Assembly (NCBI RefSeq): GCF_900177715.1
Contig: NZ_FXWG01000003.1
Span: 620,001-684,000, forward strand
Length of the DNA stretch: 64,000 bases
From: Altererythrobacter xiamenensis
Lineage (GTDB): Bacteria; Pseudomonadota; Alphaproteobacteria; Sphingomonadales; Sphingomonadaceae
Reading direction: 5' to 3'
Part shown: piece by piece, positions 48,924-57,317 of the stretch
How the letters are laid out: each line of letters opens with the position of its first letter
Numbering within the stretch: the first letter of the stretch is position 1
The notes under the pieces: generated by a model
The model's database searches: none
What the model was told of the DNA's origin: nothing
The model's input: the letters and a program-made list of their open reading frames with translations, nothing else
Made by a program: the position numbers and the translations under genes

Positions 48924-50210
48924 TTGTCGGACAAACAGGCGAAACTCGATTTCGGTGGTCAGACTCACGATTTCCCTGTGCTGGAAGGTAGCACCGGACC
49001 GGATGTCATCGATATCAGGAAACTTTACGGCCAGACCGGCGCTTTCACTTTTGACCCGGGCTACAAGTCGACGGCCAGCTGCGAAAGCGCGCTGACGTAT
49101 ATCGATGGCGACGAAGGCGTCCTGCTGCACCGCGGTTATCCGATCGGCCAGTTGGCAGAGCAGTCGAGCTTCATGGAAGTCTCCTACCTGCTTCTCAACG
49201 GCGAACTGCCGAGCCAGGATGAACTGGACGACTTCACCTACACGATCACGCGCCACACGATGCTGCATGATCAGCTACGGCAATTCTATCAGGGCTTCCG
49301 CCGTGACGCGCACCCGATGGCTATCATGTGCGGCGTGGTTGGCGCCTTGTCCGCCTTCTACCACGACAGCACGGATATTTCTGATCCCGAGCACCGCAAG
49401 ATCAGCTCGCATCGCTTGATCGCAAAGATGCCGACCATCGCCGCCTGGGCTTACAAATACGCGATCGGCCAGCCTTTCATGCAGCCGGACAACAATCTCA
49501 GCTATACAGGCAACTTCCTGCGCATGACCTTCGGTGTTCCTGCAGAGGAATATGAGGTCATCCCGGCGGTCGAGAAGGCGATGGACCGGATCTTCATCCT
49601 CCACGCCGACCACGAACAGAACGCTTCGACTTCCACCGTGCGTCTTGCCGGATCTTCGGGTGCCAATCCGTTTGCCTGCATTGCTGCCGGTATCGCATGT
49701 CTTTGGGGCCCGGCACATGGCGGCGCCAATGAAGCGGCGCTCAACATGCTTCAGGAAATCGGCACGCCCGACAAGATCCCGCACTATATCGAGCGGGCCA
49801 AGGACAAGAACGATCCGTTCCGCCTGATGGGCTTCGGCCACCGGGTCTACAAGAATTATGACCCGCGTGCGACGGTCATGCAGCAGACGCTGCGTGAGGT
49901 CTTCGAAGCATTGAACGTCACAGACCCGGTCTTCGAAGTTGCGCTGCGGCTTGAAGAAATCGCGCTCAATGACGATTACTTCAAGGAGAAGAAGCTCTTC
50001 CCCAATGTTGACTTCTATTCGGGTATCATCCTCAATTCGATCGGTTTCCCGACCACCATGTTCACGGCCCTTTTCGCTCTCGCCCGCACCGTGGGCTGGG
50101 TGGCACAGTGGAACGAGATGATTTCCGACCCCGGCCAGGTCATCGGTCGCCCGCGCCAGCTTTACACCGGCCCCACACAGCGCGACTATGTACCGATGGA
50201 CAAGCGCTAA
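48924..50210 (+). CDS. gltA: Citrate synthase (hexameric type II)
   Basis: 428 aa from a TTG at 48924 with GAGGAG seven bases before it. Signature segments: [28 protein letters not shown], the active-site His in [13 protein letters not shown], the second His in [15 protein letters not shown], and the Asp region NVDFYSG. The first committed enzyme of the citric acid cycle. The TTG start, shared with gyrA and pdhA in this window, appears to be a habit of the genome. Confidence 0.96.
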   Translation: MSDKQAKLDFGGQTHDFPVLEGSTGPDVIDIRKLYGQTGAFTFDPGYKSTASCESALTYIDGDEGVLLHRGYPIGQLAEQSSFMEVSYLLLNGELPSQDELDDFTYTITRHTMLHDQLRQFYQGFRRDAHPMAIMCGVVGALSAFYHDSTDISDPEHRKISSHRLIAKMPTIAAWAYKYAIGQPFMQPDNNLSYTGNFLRMTFGVPAEEYEVIPAVEKAMDRIFILHADHEQNASTSTVRLAGSSGANPFACIAAGIACLWGPAHGGANEAALNMLQEIGTPDKIPHYIERAKDKNDPFRLMGFGHRVYKNYDPRATVMQQTLREVFEALNVTDPVFEVALRLEEIALNDDYFKEKKLFPNVDFYSGIILNSIGFPTTMFTALFALARTVGWVAQWNEMISDPGQVIGRPRQLYTGPTQRDYVPMDKR

Positions 50211-50234
50211 GCGCATCAAAGGGAGATCAGGGCA

Positions 50235-50444
50235 ATGGGACGAACAATTCTGCGCTTCTTGCTGATGGTGTTCGGCGTTGCCCTGATCCTTTCCGGCGGG
50301 CTCTGGACATTGCAGGGGCTCGGGCTGGTCATGTGGCCCGCTGAAAGCTTCATGCTCGCTGACCGCAGCTGGGCATTCTACGGCATCATCACCGTTATCG
50401 TCGGCGTACTACTGATCTGGGTATCACGCCGCCTCAAACTCTGA
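50235..50444 (+). CDS. Small two-TM membrane protein, unknown
   Basis: 69 aa with ATG 50235 behind GGGAGATCAGGG. Two hydrophobic helices (about 5-33 and 48-63) flank a short loop, and the C-terminus is basic (SRRLKL). No motif points to a function. It lies 24 bases behind gltA on the same strand and is followed by a CCTCAGCTGAGG palindrome (50459-50470) between it and the convergent kinase-like gene. Confidence 0.7.
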   Translation: MGRTILRFLLMVFGVALILSGGLWTLQGLGLVMWPAESFMLADRSWAFYGIITVIVGVLLIWVSRRLKL

Positions 50445-50474
50445 GGAACGGCGGCATACCTCAGCTGAGGCGAG

Positions 50475-51857
50475 CTAGTCCGCTTTCGGTAGCAGCAAGG
50501 TAAACCGGGCGCCCTGCCCCGGCGTGCTTTCGACCGTGAGGTCGCCATCCATTGCGAGAGCAAGCCTGCGCGAGATGTAGAGCCCCAATCCCGAGCCTCC
50601 ATCACCGTCGCGGCCGAGGCGCTCGAACTTGGCGAAGACCCGTCGCTGCTGGTCCTCACTGAGGCCGGGTCCATTGTCGCTCACCGACACCCCGACGATA
50701 TGGTCCGCAGCCTCGAAAGCCTCGACATGGATCGAACTCGCTTCCGGTGAATAGTTGATCGCGTTGCCGATCAGATTGAGCAGGATCTGCAAGACCCGGC
50801 GAAACTCTCCGATGGCCGGAACCTCGATATCCCTGGAAGGGAGGGCGATCGCGATATCCTTGCCCGAGGCCTTCACGCCCTGAATACCGCCCGCGCGCCG
50901 GGCAGCATCGGCGAGGTCCACCAGTTCACGCGAGGTGGAGAAATCGGGCGCTTCAACGACTTCAAGATCCGCCAGATCGTCAAGCAAATCGGAAAGCAAC
51001 TCGCCCGAGTAGGAGATATTGCCAGCGTAATCGGCATACTCCTTGCGCAAGGGGCCGGCGAGCTTGGCCTTGATCGTCTCCGCATTGGCAATGATCCGCT
51101 TGATCGGTTGGCGCAAGGCGGGCGTCAGAGCCTCCCCGACGAAGCGGTTCGGCTTGGACCTGTTGGCAGTGACCTCTTCGATCAGGCCGGTCGGGAGCGG
51201 ATGATTAGCCACCAGCAATAGCTCGAAACCGACCGGGTCGCTGCCTGATCCACCCACAGGCAAAAGCCGCACTTGCCATTCGCGCGCGGAACCGCCGATC
51301 TTGCAGCGTGCACCATCCAGCAGCCGCCAATGCATCGGCTGTTGATGCTCGATCCCTATGAGATCGAGATATTCGGGCCAGGGTTTGCCGGGATTGAGGC
51401 GCATTGTCTCGACCAATTGTTCAAGATCGACAGCCCGCGCTTCGACCGTCAGCACGCGTTGTGATGCGTCGAGATTGGCGACAAGTTCGGCAGTGCTGCG
51501 ATCGATTGCGTCGATACGTGCGAAAGTCTCGCGCTCTTCCTCGCTCGGTCCCGACTCCCGGTGCCAATTTTCCACCAGCAACTCGCAAACCGCCCCGTCA
51601 TCCTCACCGCTGAGCGGATTGATGCGCACGAAGCCTGTTACGATGCTTTCCCCGTCGAAAGCGGAGAACTCCCGCGCCAGCCTGAGGCCCATTTCCCGCC
51701 CCTGCCGGACCAGGTCGAGCAATTCGGGTATGGCGAGCTTGCCGGGAATCTGACCGCCGCATCGCTCCTGCAGTTCAGCCAGCGGGAGGTCGGCGCTCAA
51801 CAGGCGGTCTTCCTCATCGGTCAGGCCGCGGGCAGCAAGGATCGGATCACTTGCCAT
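50475..51857 (-). CDS. Histidine-kinase-like protein lacking the phospho-acceptor histidine
   Basis: 460 aa from ATG 51857 (MASDPILAAR). The N-terminal 230 residues are soluble, include a possible coiled segment (about 105-150) and a PAS-like region (150-220). A HisKA-like helical pair (235-305) aligns as PALRQPI (246-252) with the canonical HELRTPL, so proline replaces the histidine. The HATPase_c domain is intact: N-box LNLIGNAINYSP (360-371), G1 DNGPGLS (394-400), G2 GGSGLGLYISRR. It may bind ATP but should not autophosphorylate in the normal way. One base separates it from the upstream unknown gene. Confidence 0.85.
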   Translation of the reverse strand: MASDPILAARGLTDEEDRLLSADLPLAELQERCGGQIPGKLAIPELLDLVRQGREMGLRLAREFSAFDGESIVTGFVRINPLSGEDDGAVCELLVENWHRESGPSEEERETFARIDAIDRSTAELVANLDASQRVLTVEARAVDLEQLVETMRLNPGKPWPEYLDLIGIEHQQPMHWRLLDGARCKIGGSAREWQVRLLPVGGSGSDPVGFELLLVANHPLPTGLIEEVTANRSKPNRFVGEALTPALRQPIKRIIANAETIKAKLAGPLRKEYADYAGNISYSGELLSDLLDDLADLEVVEAPDFSTSRELVDLADAARRAGGIQGVKASGKDIAIALPSRDIEVPAIGEFRRVLQILLNLIGNAINYSPEASSIHVEAFEAADHIVGVSVSDNGPGLSEDQQRRVFAKFERLGRDGDGGSGLGLYISRRLALAMDGDLTVESTPGQGARFTLLLPKAD

Positions 51858-51858
51858 T

Positions 51859-52821
51859 CTAGGACCCGCTTCCGGGCATAGTAGAGGCAAGGAGTTCAGC
51901 GGCCTGTTCCTGATTGAGAGACTTGATGCCCCGAGGCGGGGAATAGTCGGGATGCAGCTGCATGAAGGTATGCGCAATCTCATCTGGCTCGAAACCGGAT
52001 GCAAGAAGACCCAGAGCAAGGCGTGCCAGCTGCGATGTATGGCAGGAAAGCACCGCCATCTCGCGAGGCTGATACGAGAGGCGGGCAAGTGCCGTCGCAA
52101 ACAATGCGAGCCCGCTGTGTCCGATCACGAGGCCGGCGCGTGCGCCCGAGTTCATTGTCGATACGAGGCGGCCGAGCATCCCTGTTCTACTGCCGCTTTC
52201 GTCATAGGCCGCTCGAAGCAGGCCTTCGACCTGCGTTTTCGACGCAGGGCTGACGTCCTTGGCGAAATGCGACCAGCTCCGCAGGATCTCATGGAAAAGT
52301 TCGGCAGGCAGTTCGCCCAGCGGCAGGCTCATCCGGCGATGCGCCTGAATGAAACGTGCCTGAGCAGCCAGAGTCGCCATGGCGAGTTCCGCCACCGATT
52401 CGTCATCGGACGCGATCAATTCCTGCATCATGGGCGTCAGGACCTGATCGATACCGGTCCGCTCCTGAAGCTCTTCGGCAAGCTGCCCTTCGACTGCCAG
52501 AGCGAAGGAAAAGCTCAGCAGAGCGCTACTTGCCGCCAGATGGTTGGAAAGCCGATCGACCCGATCCTGTATTTCTTCAGGATTGCGATCAGAATGCAGT
52601 GCGGCTGTCTCCGCACGTATGAGTTGGCGCGAGATATCGCCGAGCATTCCTCGGATATGCGCAAGTATGTCATCGCTGACGAGCGAAGGAGCTGTGCTGG
52701 CGAGCATATGCCCGAGCACGGGAGGCACGCCGGCGAGGGCCCTGTCGCCCTGCACCAGTTCACGGCGCAACATCTCGCCGAACTGCGTTTCTCCAGAACT
52801 GTCTATCACAGTTTCGCTCAT
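51859..52821 (-). CDS. Helical protein of unknown function
   Basis: 320 aa, soluble, predominantly alpha-helical with many Leu/Ala heptads, suggestive of a helical-repeat or all-helical signalling scaffold. No membrane segment, no catalytic motif. I do not recognise the family with confidence; DUF2336-like proteins of alphaproteobacteria have a comparable look. It is one base upstream of the kinase-like gene and 23 bases downstream of the transferase-like gene, so all are probably one operon. Confidence 0.75.
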   Translation of the reverse strand: MSETVIDSSGETQFGEMLRRELVQGDRALAGVPPVLGHMLASTAPSLVSDDILAHIRGMLGDISRQLIRAETAALHSDRNPEEIQDRVDRLSNHLAASSALLSFSFALAVEGQLAEELQERTGIDQVLTPMMQELIASDDESVAELAMATLAAQARFIQAHRRMSLPLGELPAELFHEILRSWSHFAKDVSPASKTQVEGLLRAAYDESGSRTGMLGRLVSTMNSGARAGLVIGHSGLALFATALARLSYQPREMAVLSCHTSQLARLALGLLASGFEPDEIAHTFMQLHPDYSPPRGIKSLNQEQAAELLASTMPGSGS

Positions 52822-52844
52822 TCTCCGCTCTTAGCGTCTCGTGG

Positions 52845-54047
52845 TTAACCCGCCGTTATGGAGGCTTTGGGCTTGAAAAACAGGCAGAACGCAAGTGCCA
52901 TGAGCGACAATACAGCCATCGTTTCCGGTAAAACGCCAAGCCACGCGCCGGCCGCGAGAATCACGGCCAAGGTAATTCGATCGCCCCACAATGCCTGGAA
53001 GCGCGGCGCAGTTATGCGCTCGGCCAATCGCAGGAGTCCGAAGAGCACCAATGGCAGGAATATCCGCCCGCCCAACATGGGCAGGCTGGTGGGAACGGCC
53101 AGTGAAGCAATCGCAACAATATCCAGCAAGTCCTTGCCATACCTGTCGAAAGTCGGTCGCATCTCGCGGCCGAACAAGCCGTTCTTGAAACGCCCGAGCG
53201 CACGCGCAGTGGCAAGGCAAAACCCGGAGAAAGCCAGCAGAAGCATGGCAACAAGGGGATAATCTTGGCTCGCCGCGCCAATTGCGCCGAGGCCGCCCAA
53301 TATGAAAGCCCCTCCGAATATCGCAGGGCCGCGCTGCAATTGCCCAGGGGAAAGCCGCCGCGCCAGCTTGGCCGCGATTGCGCGTCCGGGGCCGGTCCAG
53401 TGCACTTGAGTCGCATGAGCATCGAGCAAGGCATTTTCCCGCGCCGACACCTGTGCCGCGTCGCTCATCAGCATCCACTGGCCCGAATTCAGCCAGGCTG
53501 TGTCGAGCGCCACAGTTCTCGTTCCCGACTGTAACGCCAGCCTCAAGATCAGGGATACGCAATCGCTGTCCGGAGGCATGTCCGCCAGTTTCTCGACAAT
53601 ACTGCCTCGCGCGACAGTCACCCCGCCCCAGGAATTTGCCGCGTCGATCCGTTCGAAGCCGGCTGCAATGCCCGCCTCTGCCGGTAGTGTCGCGACACCG
53701 CGACCCTCGCTGAACAGGCGCTCCGCAATCGCGCGATCAGGCACAAGTCCGTCTGCAAGAACAAGAAGTTCCTGATCTGCCGACACGAGCCCCACCAGTT
53801 GCAAGGGCCCGCGAATCAGGTTGATCCGCACGCCATCTGCCTCCGCAGCCTGCTGGAGGGCCAGCAATTCCGGCGTCGGTCCATCACACAGACAAATAAT
53901 CCGATTGCAACCGAGTTCGCGGACAAGATCCGCCTGCCAGGCAATGACCGGCCGCCCGCCAAGCTCGAGGAAAGCTCGCGGGACACCCGTTTCCGTACGT
54001 TCAAGTGCAGATAGCAATGCGGTGCGCAAAGCCGCTCGGTCCCCCAA
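52845..54047 (-). CDS. Degenerate nucleotidyltransferase-like domain fused to a membrane domain
   Basis: 400 aa starting at a TTG (54047); other TTG codons lie slightly downstream and no ATG is available. Residues about 15-210 resemble a sugar-nucleotide or MobA-like transferase (FLELGGRPVIAWQADLVRELG), but the glycine-rich NTP-binding motif is missing. Residues about 240-400 hold four to six TM helices that look like a CDP-alcohol phosphotransferase arrangement, although I cannot find DGxxAR-x8-GxxxDxxxD. It may be an inactive relative of inositol-phosphate cytidylyltransferase/transferase fusions; the role is unknown. Confidence 0.6.
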   Translation of the reverse strand: MGDRAALRTALLSALERTETGVPRAFLELGGRPVIAWQADLVRELGCNRIICLCDGPTPELLALQQAAEADGVRINLIRGPLQLVGLVSADQELLVLADGLVPDRAIAERLFSEGRGVATLPAEAGIAAGFERIDAANSWGGVTVARGSIVEKLADMPPDSDCVSLILRLALQSGTRTVALDTAWLNSGQWMLMSDAAQVSARENALLDAHATQVHWTGPGRAIAAKLARRLSPGQLQRGPAIFGGAFILGGLGAIGAASQDYPLVAMLLLAFSGFCLATARALGRFKNGLFGREMRPTFDRYGKDLLDIVAIASLAVPTSLPMLGGRIFLPLVLFGLLRLAERITAPRFQALWGDRITLAVILAAGAWLGVLPETMAVLSLMALAFCLFFKPKASITAG

Positions 54048-54115
54048 TATTGGAAAACCCGCTTCTTAATAGGTTCTGGGAGGCTGTGCCAAGCGGCGAA
54101 AGCGGTGTGCGCGGC

Positions 54116-54433
54116 TTAATTCGACTCTATTTCGCCGATTGCGTTTTCGATCTTGCGAATGACCGTCGGCTCGCCCGGAGCGCAAAGCAGCGCTTCCTCG
54201 CTCACACGGCTCAATTCGCCGGCATGGAAGCTGGCAGCAAGCCCCTTGAGGCGCATGGCAGCGATCGTCCAGTTCCCGTCGCAGCGCGACCGCTTGAGCA
54301 AATCCAGTTGCCGACGCGCGCTTTCGACGAAAGCTGTGCGCAGCTCAGCCATCAGCGCGGCATCATCGCCGGCTGCGGCTGCAAGGGTTGCATTTAGGGC
54401 TCCGCTTTCAAGGACCATTCGAGCTTCATACAC
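54116..54433 (-). CDS. Hpt-like protein lacking the phospho-histidine
   Basis: 105 aa from a GTG at 54433 (ATG at 54418 is the alternative). The helical sequence aligns to histidine-phosphotransfer domains: AMRLKGLAASFHAGEL (59-74) matches AHxLKGxAxxxGLxxL of ArcB-like Hpt domains, with Met60 where histidine should be. The surrounding Lys63-Gly64 is kept. A binding rather than transfer role is inferred. It is 68 bases upstream of the transferase-like gene on the same strand and divergent from the coiled-coil gene. Confidence 0.65.
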   Translation of the reverse strand: MYEARMVLESGALNATLAAAAGDDAALMAELRTAFVESARRQLDLLKRSRCDGNWTIAAMRLKGLAASFHAGELSRVSEEALLCAPGEPTVIRKIENAIGEIESN

Positions 54434-54488
54434 CGCCCAGGGTTAAAGCGGGGTTTAACATGGCGAAAATTGCGCTAGAATCCCGATC

Positions 54489-57020
54489 ATGTCCGGGGGA
54501 TCACATATCAGGGCCGTGGGTCCAGATGCCGCGCCAGAGGCGCAGTCGCAAACACCTGAGAATACTCAGGAAGAACCGCTCAGCCTTGATGAAAGCTGGG
54601 AGGAAGACTGGGTCGAGGAAACCGTCGAGCGCCCCCGTTACGACTGGGTCATCCCGGCGATTGCTGCCGCACTGGTCCTTGCATGGACGGCGTTTTTCGG
54701 GTGGACCTTCCGCGAACCTATGCTGGCAGGCGGCACGCCTGCCGACTGGGTAATCTGGATCGTGAACTGGTCGGTGCCGGTTCTCCTGATCGGCGTTGCC
54801 TATCTTCTGGCGATGCGAAACAGCAGGCGCGAATCGAACCGTTTTGCGGATACTGCGGCTTTGCTTTCGCAAGAGGCAGGTGAGCTCGAGACGAGGCTGC
54901 AAGTGGTGAACCGCGAACTCAGCCTCGCACGCGAGTTTCTCGGGTCGCAATCGCGCGATCTCGAATCGCTCGGGAGGATCGCCAGTGAACGCATCTCGAC
55001 CCATGCCGACAAGCTGCAGTCGCTTATTCATTCCAATGGCGAACAGGTCGAATCGATCGCAAGTGTCAGCGATACTGCTCTCGCGAATATGCAGAAATTG
55101 CGCGATGACCTTCCCGTAATCGCCACCTCGGCGCGCGATGTGTCGAACCAGGTCGGCAATGCCGGACGGACCGCGCATGAACAGCTCGACAAGCTCGTGG
55201 CCGGTTTTCAGCGCCTCAACGAGTTCGGGGTGGCAAGCGAGCGACAGGTCACAGCCCTTGGCAAACACGTGGGAACGACGCTCGATACGTTCGAGGCACA
55301 AGTCGCGCGACTCGATGAGTTGGCCGAGGAGCGGTTTGGCGCTCTCAAGGCGCAAAGCGAAGACTTCCGCGCCGATCTCGATAACAGGGAGGTCGATGCA
55401 CTCGCAGCCATGCGCACCCGGGTCGAGGCTCTGCGCGAAGGCGCCGCAAGCCTGCGGGACGAGATAGCGGCAAACGAGGAGCGTAGCCTTGCGTCTCTGC
55501 GCCATTCGAAAGCTCAGCTTGAGGAAGAAATCACTGCCCTCGCCACTTCGCTGCGTGCACTGGACGAAGAGGCTACTGCAGCCGCTAGCGATCGGCTCTC
55601 CGCCCTTCAAAGCGCGGCGGATTCTTTCGACGAGACGCTTTCAGCGCGGGCGCTGCGGTTCAGCGATGGCATGGCGAAGCGTCAGGATGCTTTCGAAGCG
55701 CGAGAGGCGCAGGCATCCGAACTGCTTGCCCAGCGTTTGGCGGAACTGGACGATGCGCTCGACGCGCGCCGCGAAGCGCAACTGGCGGAGACAGAGAAGC
55801 TCGTGGCAAAGAGCGAACAACTTGTCGGCCGGGTTAGCGAGCTGAACGCGCTGTTCGACAGCATCGCCGCCCAGTCCGAGAATGCCGAGAAGGTGCTTGG
55901 TGGGGGGCTTGAGGACATGTCGTCGAAGCTCGACGAGAGCAGGCGCAACCTGACCGAGACGGGCAAGGCGCTGGACACCCTGACCGAGTCGGGCATCCGC
56001 ATGCTCGAGATCATCCAGTCGGGAGCCAAGCAGAGCCGCGAAGACCTTCCAGCCTCGATCGAGCACGCCATATCTGCACTCGCCCGTATCGAGGAGCGCT
56101 CCATGATGCTGCGTGATACGATGGATGAGACAGCCCAGCGCGGAACGGCGATCTCCGACTACCTGGTCACCACGCGGTCGAATGCGGAAGACGCCGGCGA
56201 AAGCGTCGATGCGCTTGCCAGTAAGCTTGCCGAGAATGCTCGCCAGAGCGGCGCGCACCTAGACGAATTGCGCAAGAAGTTCGGTGAGATCGAAAGCGAT
56301 GGCGAGCGTGTCCTCGCCATGTCACGCGGAGAACTGCAGTCTGCGATCGGTGAACTGGTGGAGGCATCGCGCAAGGCCTTCGAGACTATCGAGAACGACT
56401 CCGAAGAAGCGGTTGCCAGGACCGCAGACAGGATCGGCGGAATCGCCAGCGAGGCGATAGGACGCGCGATGGAAGACCAGAGCAAGGCCGCCGTCGAAGA
56501 CCTCGAAATGGCGGCCTCGCGCGCATCGCAGATGGGTCGCGAAACCGCGAAGCAACTGCGCGATCAGCTGGCAAAGGTGAACGAGCTCGCGGGCAATCTC
56601 GAATTGCGGGTCAACCGAACGCGGGAACTGGCGGAAGAGCGTGTCGACAATGACTTCTCTCGCCGCATGGCGCTCATCACCGAGAGTCTCAATTCCAATG
56701 CGATCGACATCGCCAAGGCATTCTCTGCCGACATAACCGACACCGCGTGGGCGTCATATCTCAAGGGTGATCGCGGGATCTTCACGCGTCGCGCGGTCAG
56801 CTTGATCGACAACAGCGAGGCGCGCGAAATCGTGGAGCTCTATGAGAGCGACGGAGAGTTTCGCGAGCACGTGTCGCGCTACATCCACGACTTCGAAGCG
56901 ATGCTGCGCTCGGTGCTTTCCACCCGGGACGGCAATGCGCTGGGTGTGACCGTGCTGGGGTCCGATATGGGCAAGCTCTACGTAGCGCTCGCTCAAGCTA
57001 TCGAACGTCTGCGCAACTAG
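54489..57020 (+). CDS. Large two-TM coiled-coil protein, unknown
   Basis: 843 aa. An acidic cytoplasmic tail (1-50) precedes two TM helices (about 53-73 and 86-109). About 600 residues of continuous, Ala/Glu/Arg-rich coiled coil follow, with apolipoprotein-like regularity and repeated Asp-Glu-Leu and Ser-Ala patterns. The C-terminal 130 residues form a compact conserved-looking domain (DTAWASYLKGDRGIFTRRAV, LGSDMGKLYVALAQAI). No ATPase or chemotaxis HAMP motif is present. It may organise a polar or envelope structure. Its 5' end faces the Hpt-like gene across 55 bases. Confidence 0.8.
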   Translation: MSGGSHIRAVGPDAAPEAQSQTPENTQEEPLSLDESWEEDWVEETVERPRYDWVIPAIAAALVLAWTAFFGWTFREPMLAGGTPADWVIWIVNWSVPVLLIGVAYLLAMRNSRRESNRFADTAALLSQEAGELETRLQVVNRELSLAREFLGSQSRDLESLGRIASERISTHADKLQSLIHSNGEQVESIASVSDTALANMQKLRDDLPVIATSARDVSNQVGNAGRTAHEQLDKLVAGFQRLNEFGVASERQVTALGKHVGTTLDTFEAQVARLDELAEERFGALKAQSEDFRADLDNREVDALAAMRTRVEALREGAASLRDEIAANEERSLASLRHSKAQLEEEITALATSLRALDEEATAAASDRLSALQSAADSFDETLSARALRFSDGMAKRQDAFEAREAQASELLAQRLAELDDALDARREAQLAETEKLVAKSEQLVGRVSELNALFDSIAAQSENAEKVLGGGLEDMSSKLDESRRNLTETGKALDTLTESGIRMLEIIQSGAKQSREDLPASIEHAISALARIEERSMMLRDTMDETAQRGTAISDYLVTTRSNAEDAGESVDALASKLAENARQSGAHLDELRKKFGEIESDGERVLAMSRGELQSAIGELVEASRKAFETIENDSEEAVARTADRIGGIASEAIGRAMEDQSKAAVEDLEMAASRASQMGRETAKQLRDQLAKVNELAGNLELRVNRTRELAEERVDNDFSRRMALITESLNSNAIDIAKAFSADITDTAWASYLKGDRGIFTRRAVSLIDNSEAREIVELYESDGEFREHVSRYIHDFEAMLRSVLSTRDGNALGVTVLGSDMGKLYVALAQAIERLRN

Positions 57021-57316
57021 TCCCGATCGCCGAGCTGGTCTTCGAGCGGCGGCGGATCGGGGAAGAAGTTGATGTCGTCGACACCGATCCAGCCATATTC
57101 GTAATTGAGGACGTATAGCGCCGTCAGGACAATCGCTATTCCCGTCGCGCGCAAGACAAGACGGCCGGGACGGAAGTTGGCAGGTGCGCTATCCGCTTGC
57201 CCCGGCACCTTCTCCACGCCCAGTTCCTCATGCGTTTTCACCCCGAAAGGTAGCATGACGAAGGCACTCATCACCCAGAACAGGGCAAAAATCGCGAGGA
57301 TCGAAGTCCAGGCCAT
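57017..57316 (-). CDS. DUF1467 family membrane protein
   Basis: 99 aa with two TM helices (about 4-26 and 56-77). The motifs FWVMSAFVMLPFGVKTHEE and GQADSAPANFRPG are the family signature. Often found beside rnj or proline-tRNA-synthetase genes in alphaproteobacteria. Function unknown. It is separated from rnj by one base and shares four convergent bases with the coiled-coil gene. Confidence 0.9.
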   Translation of the reverse strand: MAWTSILAIFALFWVMSAFVMLPFGVKTHEELGVEKVPGQADSAPANFRPGRLVLRATGIAIVLTALYVLNYEYGWIGVDDINFFPDPPPLEDQLGDRD

Positions 57317-57317
57317 C

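Noticed and set aside
54443..54458. TTAA pair resembling a CtrA box between the Hpt-like and coiled-coil genes
   Set aside because: The spacer is eight bases, not seven, so it is not a proper match.
54501..55610. 369-aa open frame opposite the coiled-coil gene
   Set aside because: Complement of a repetitive coiled-coil sequence; no independent signals.
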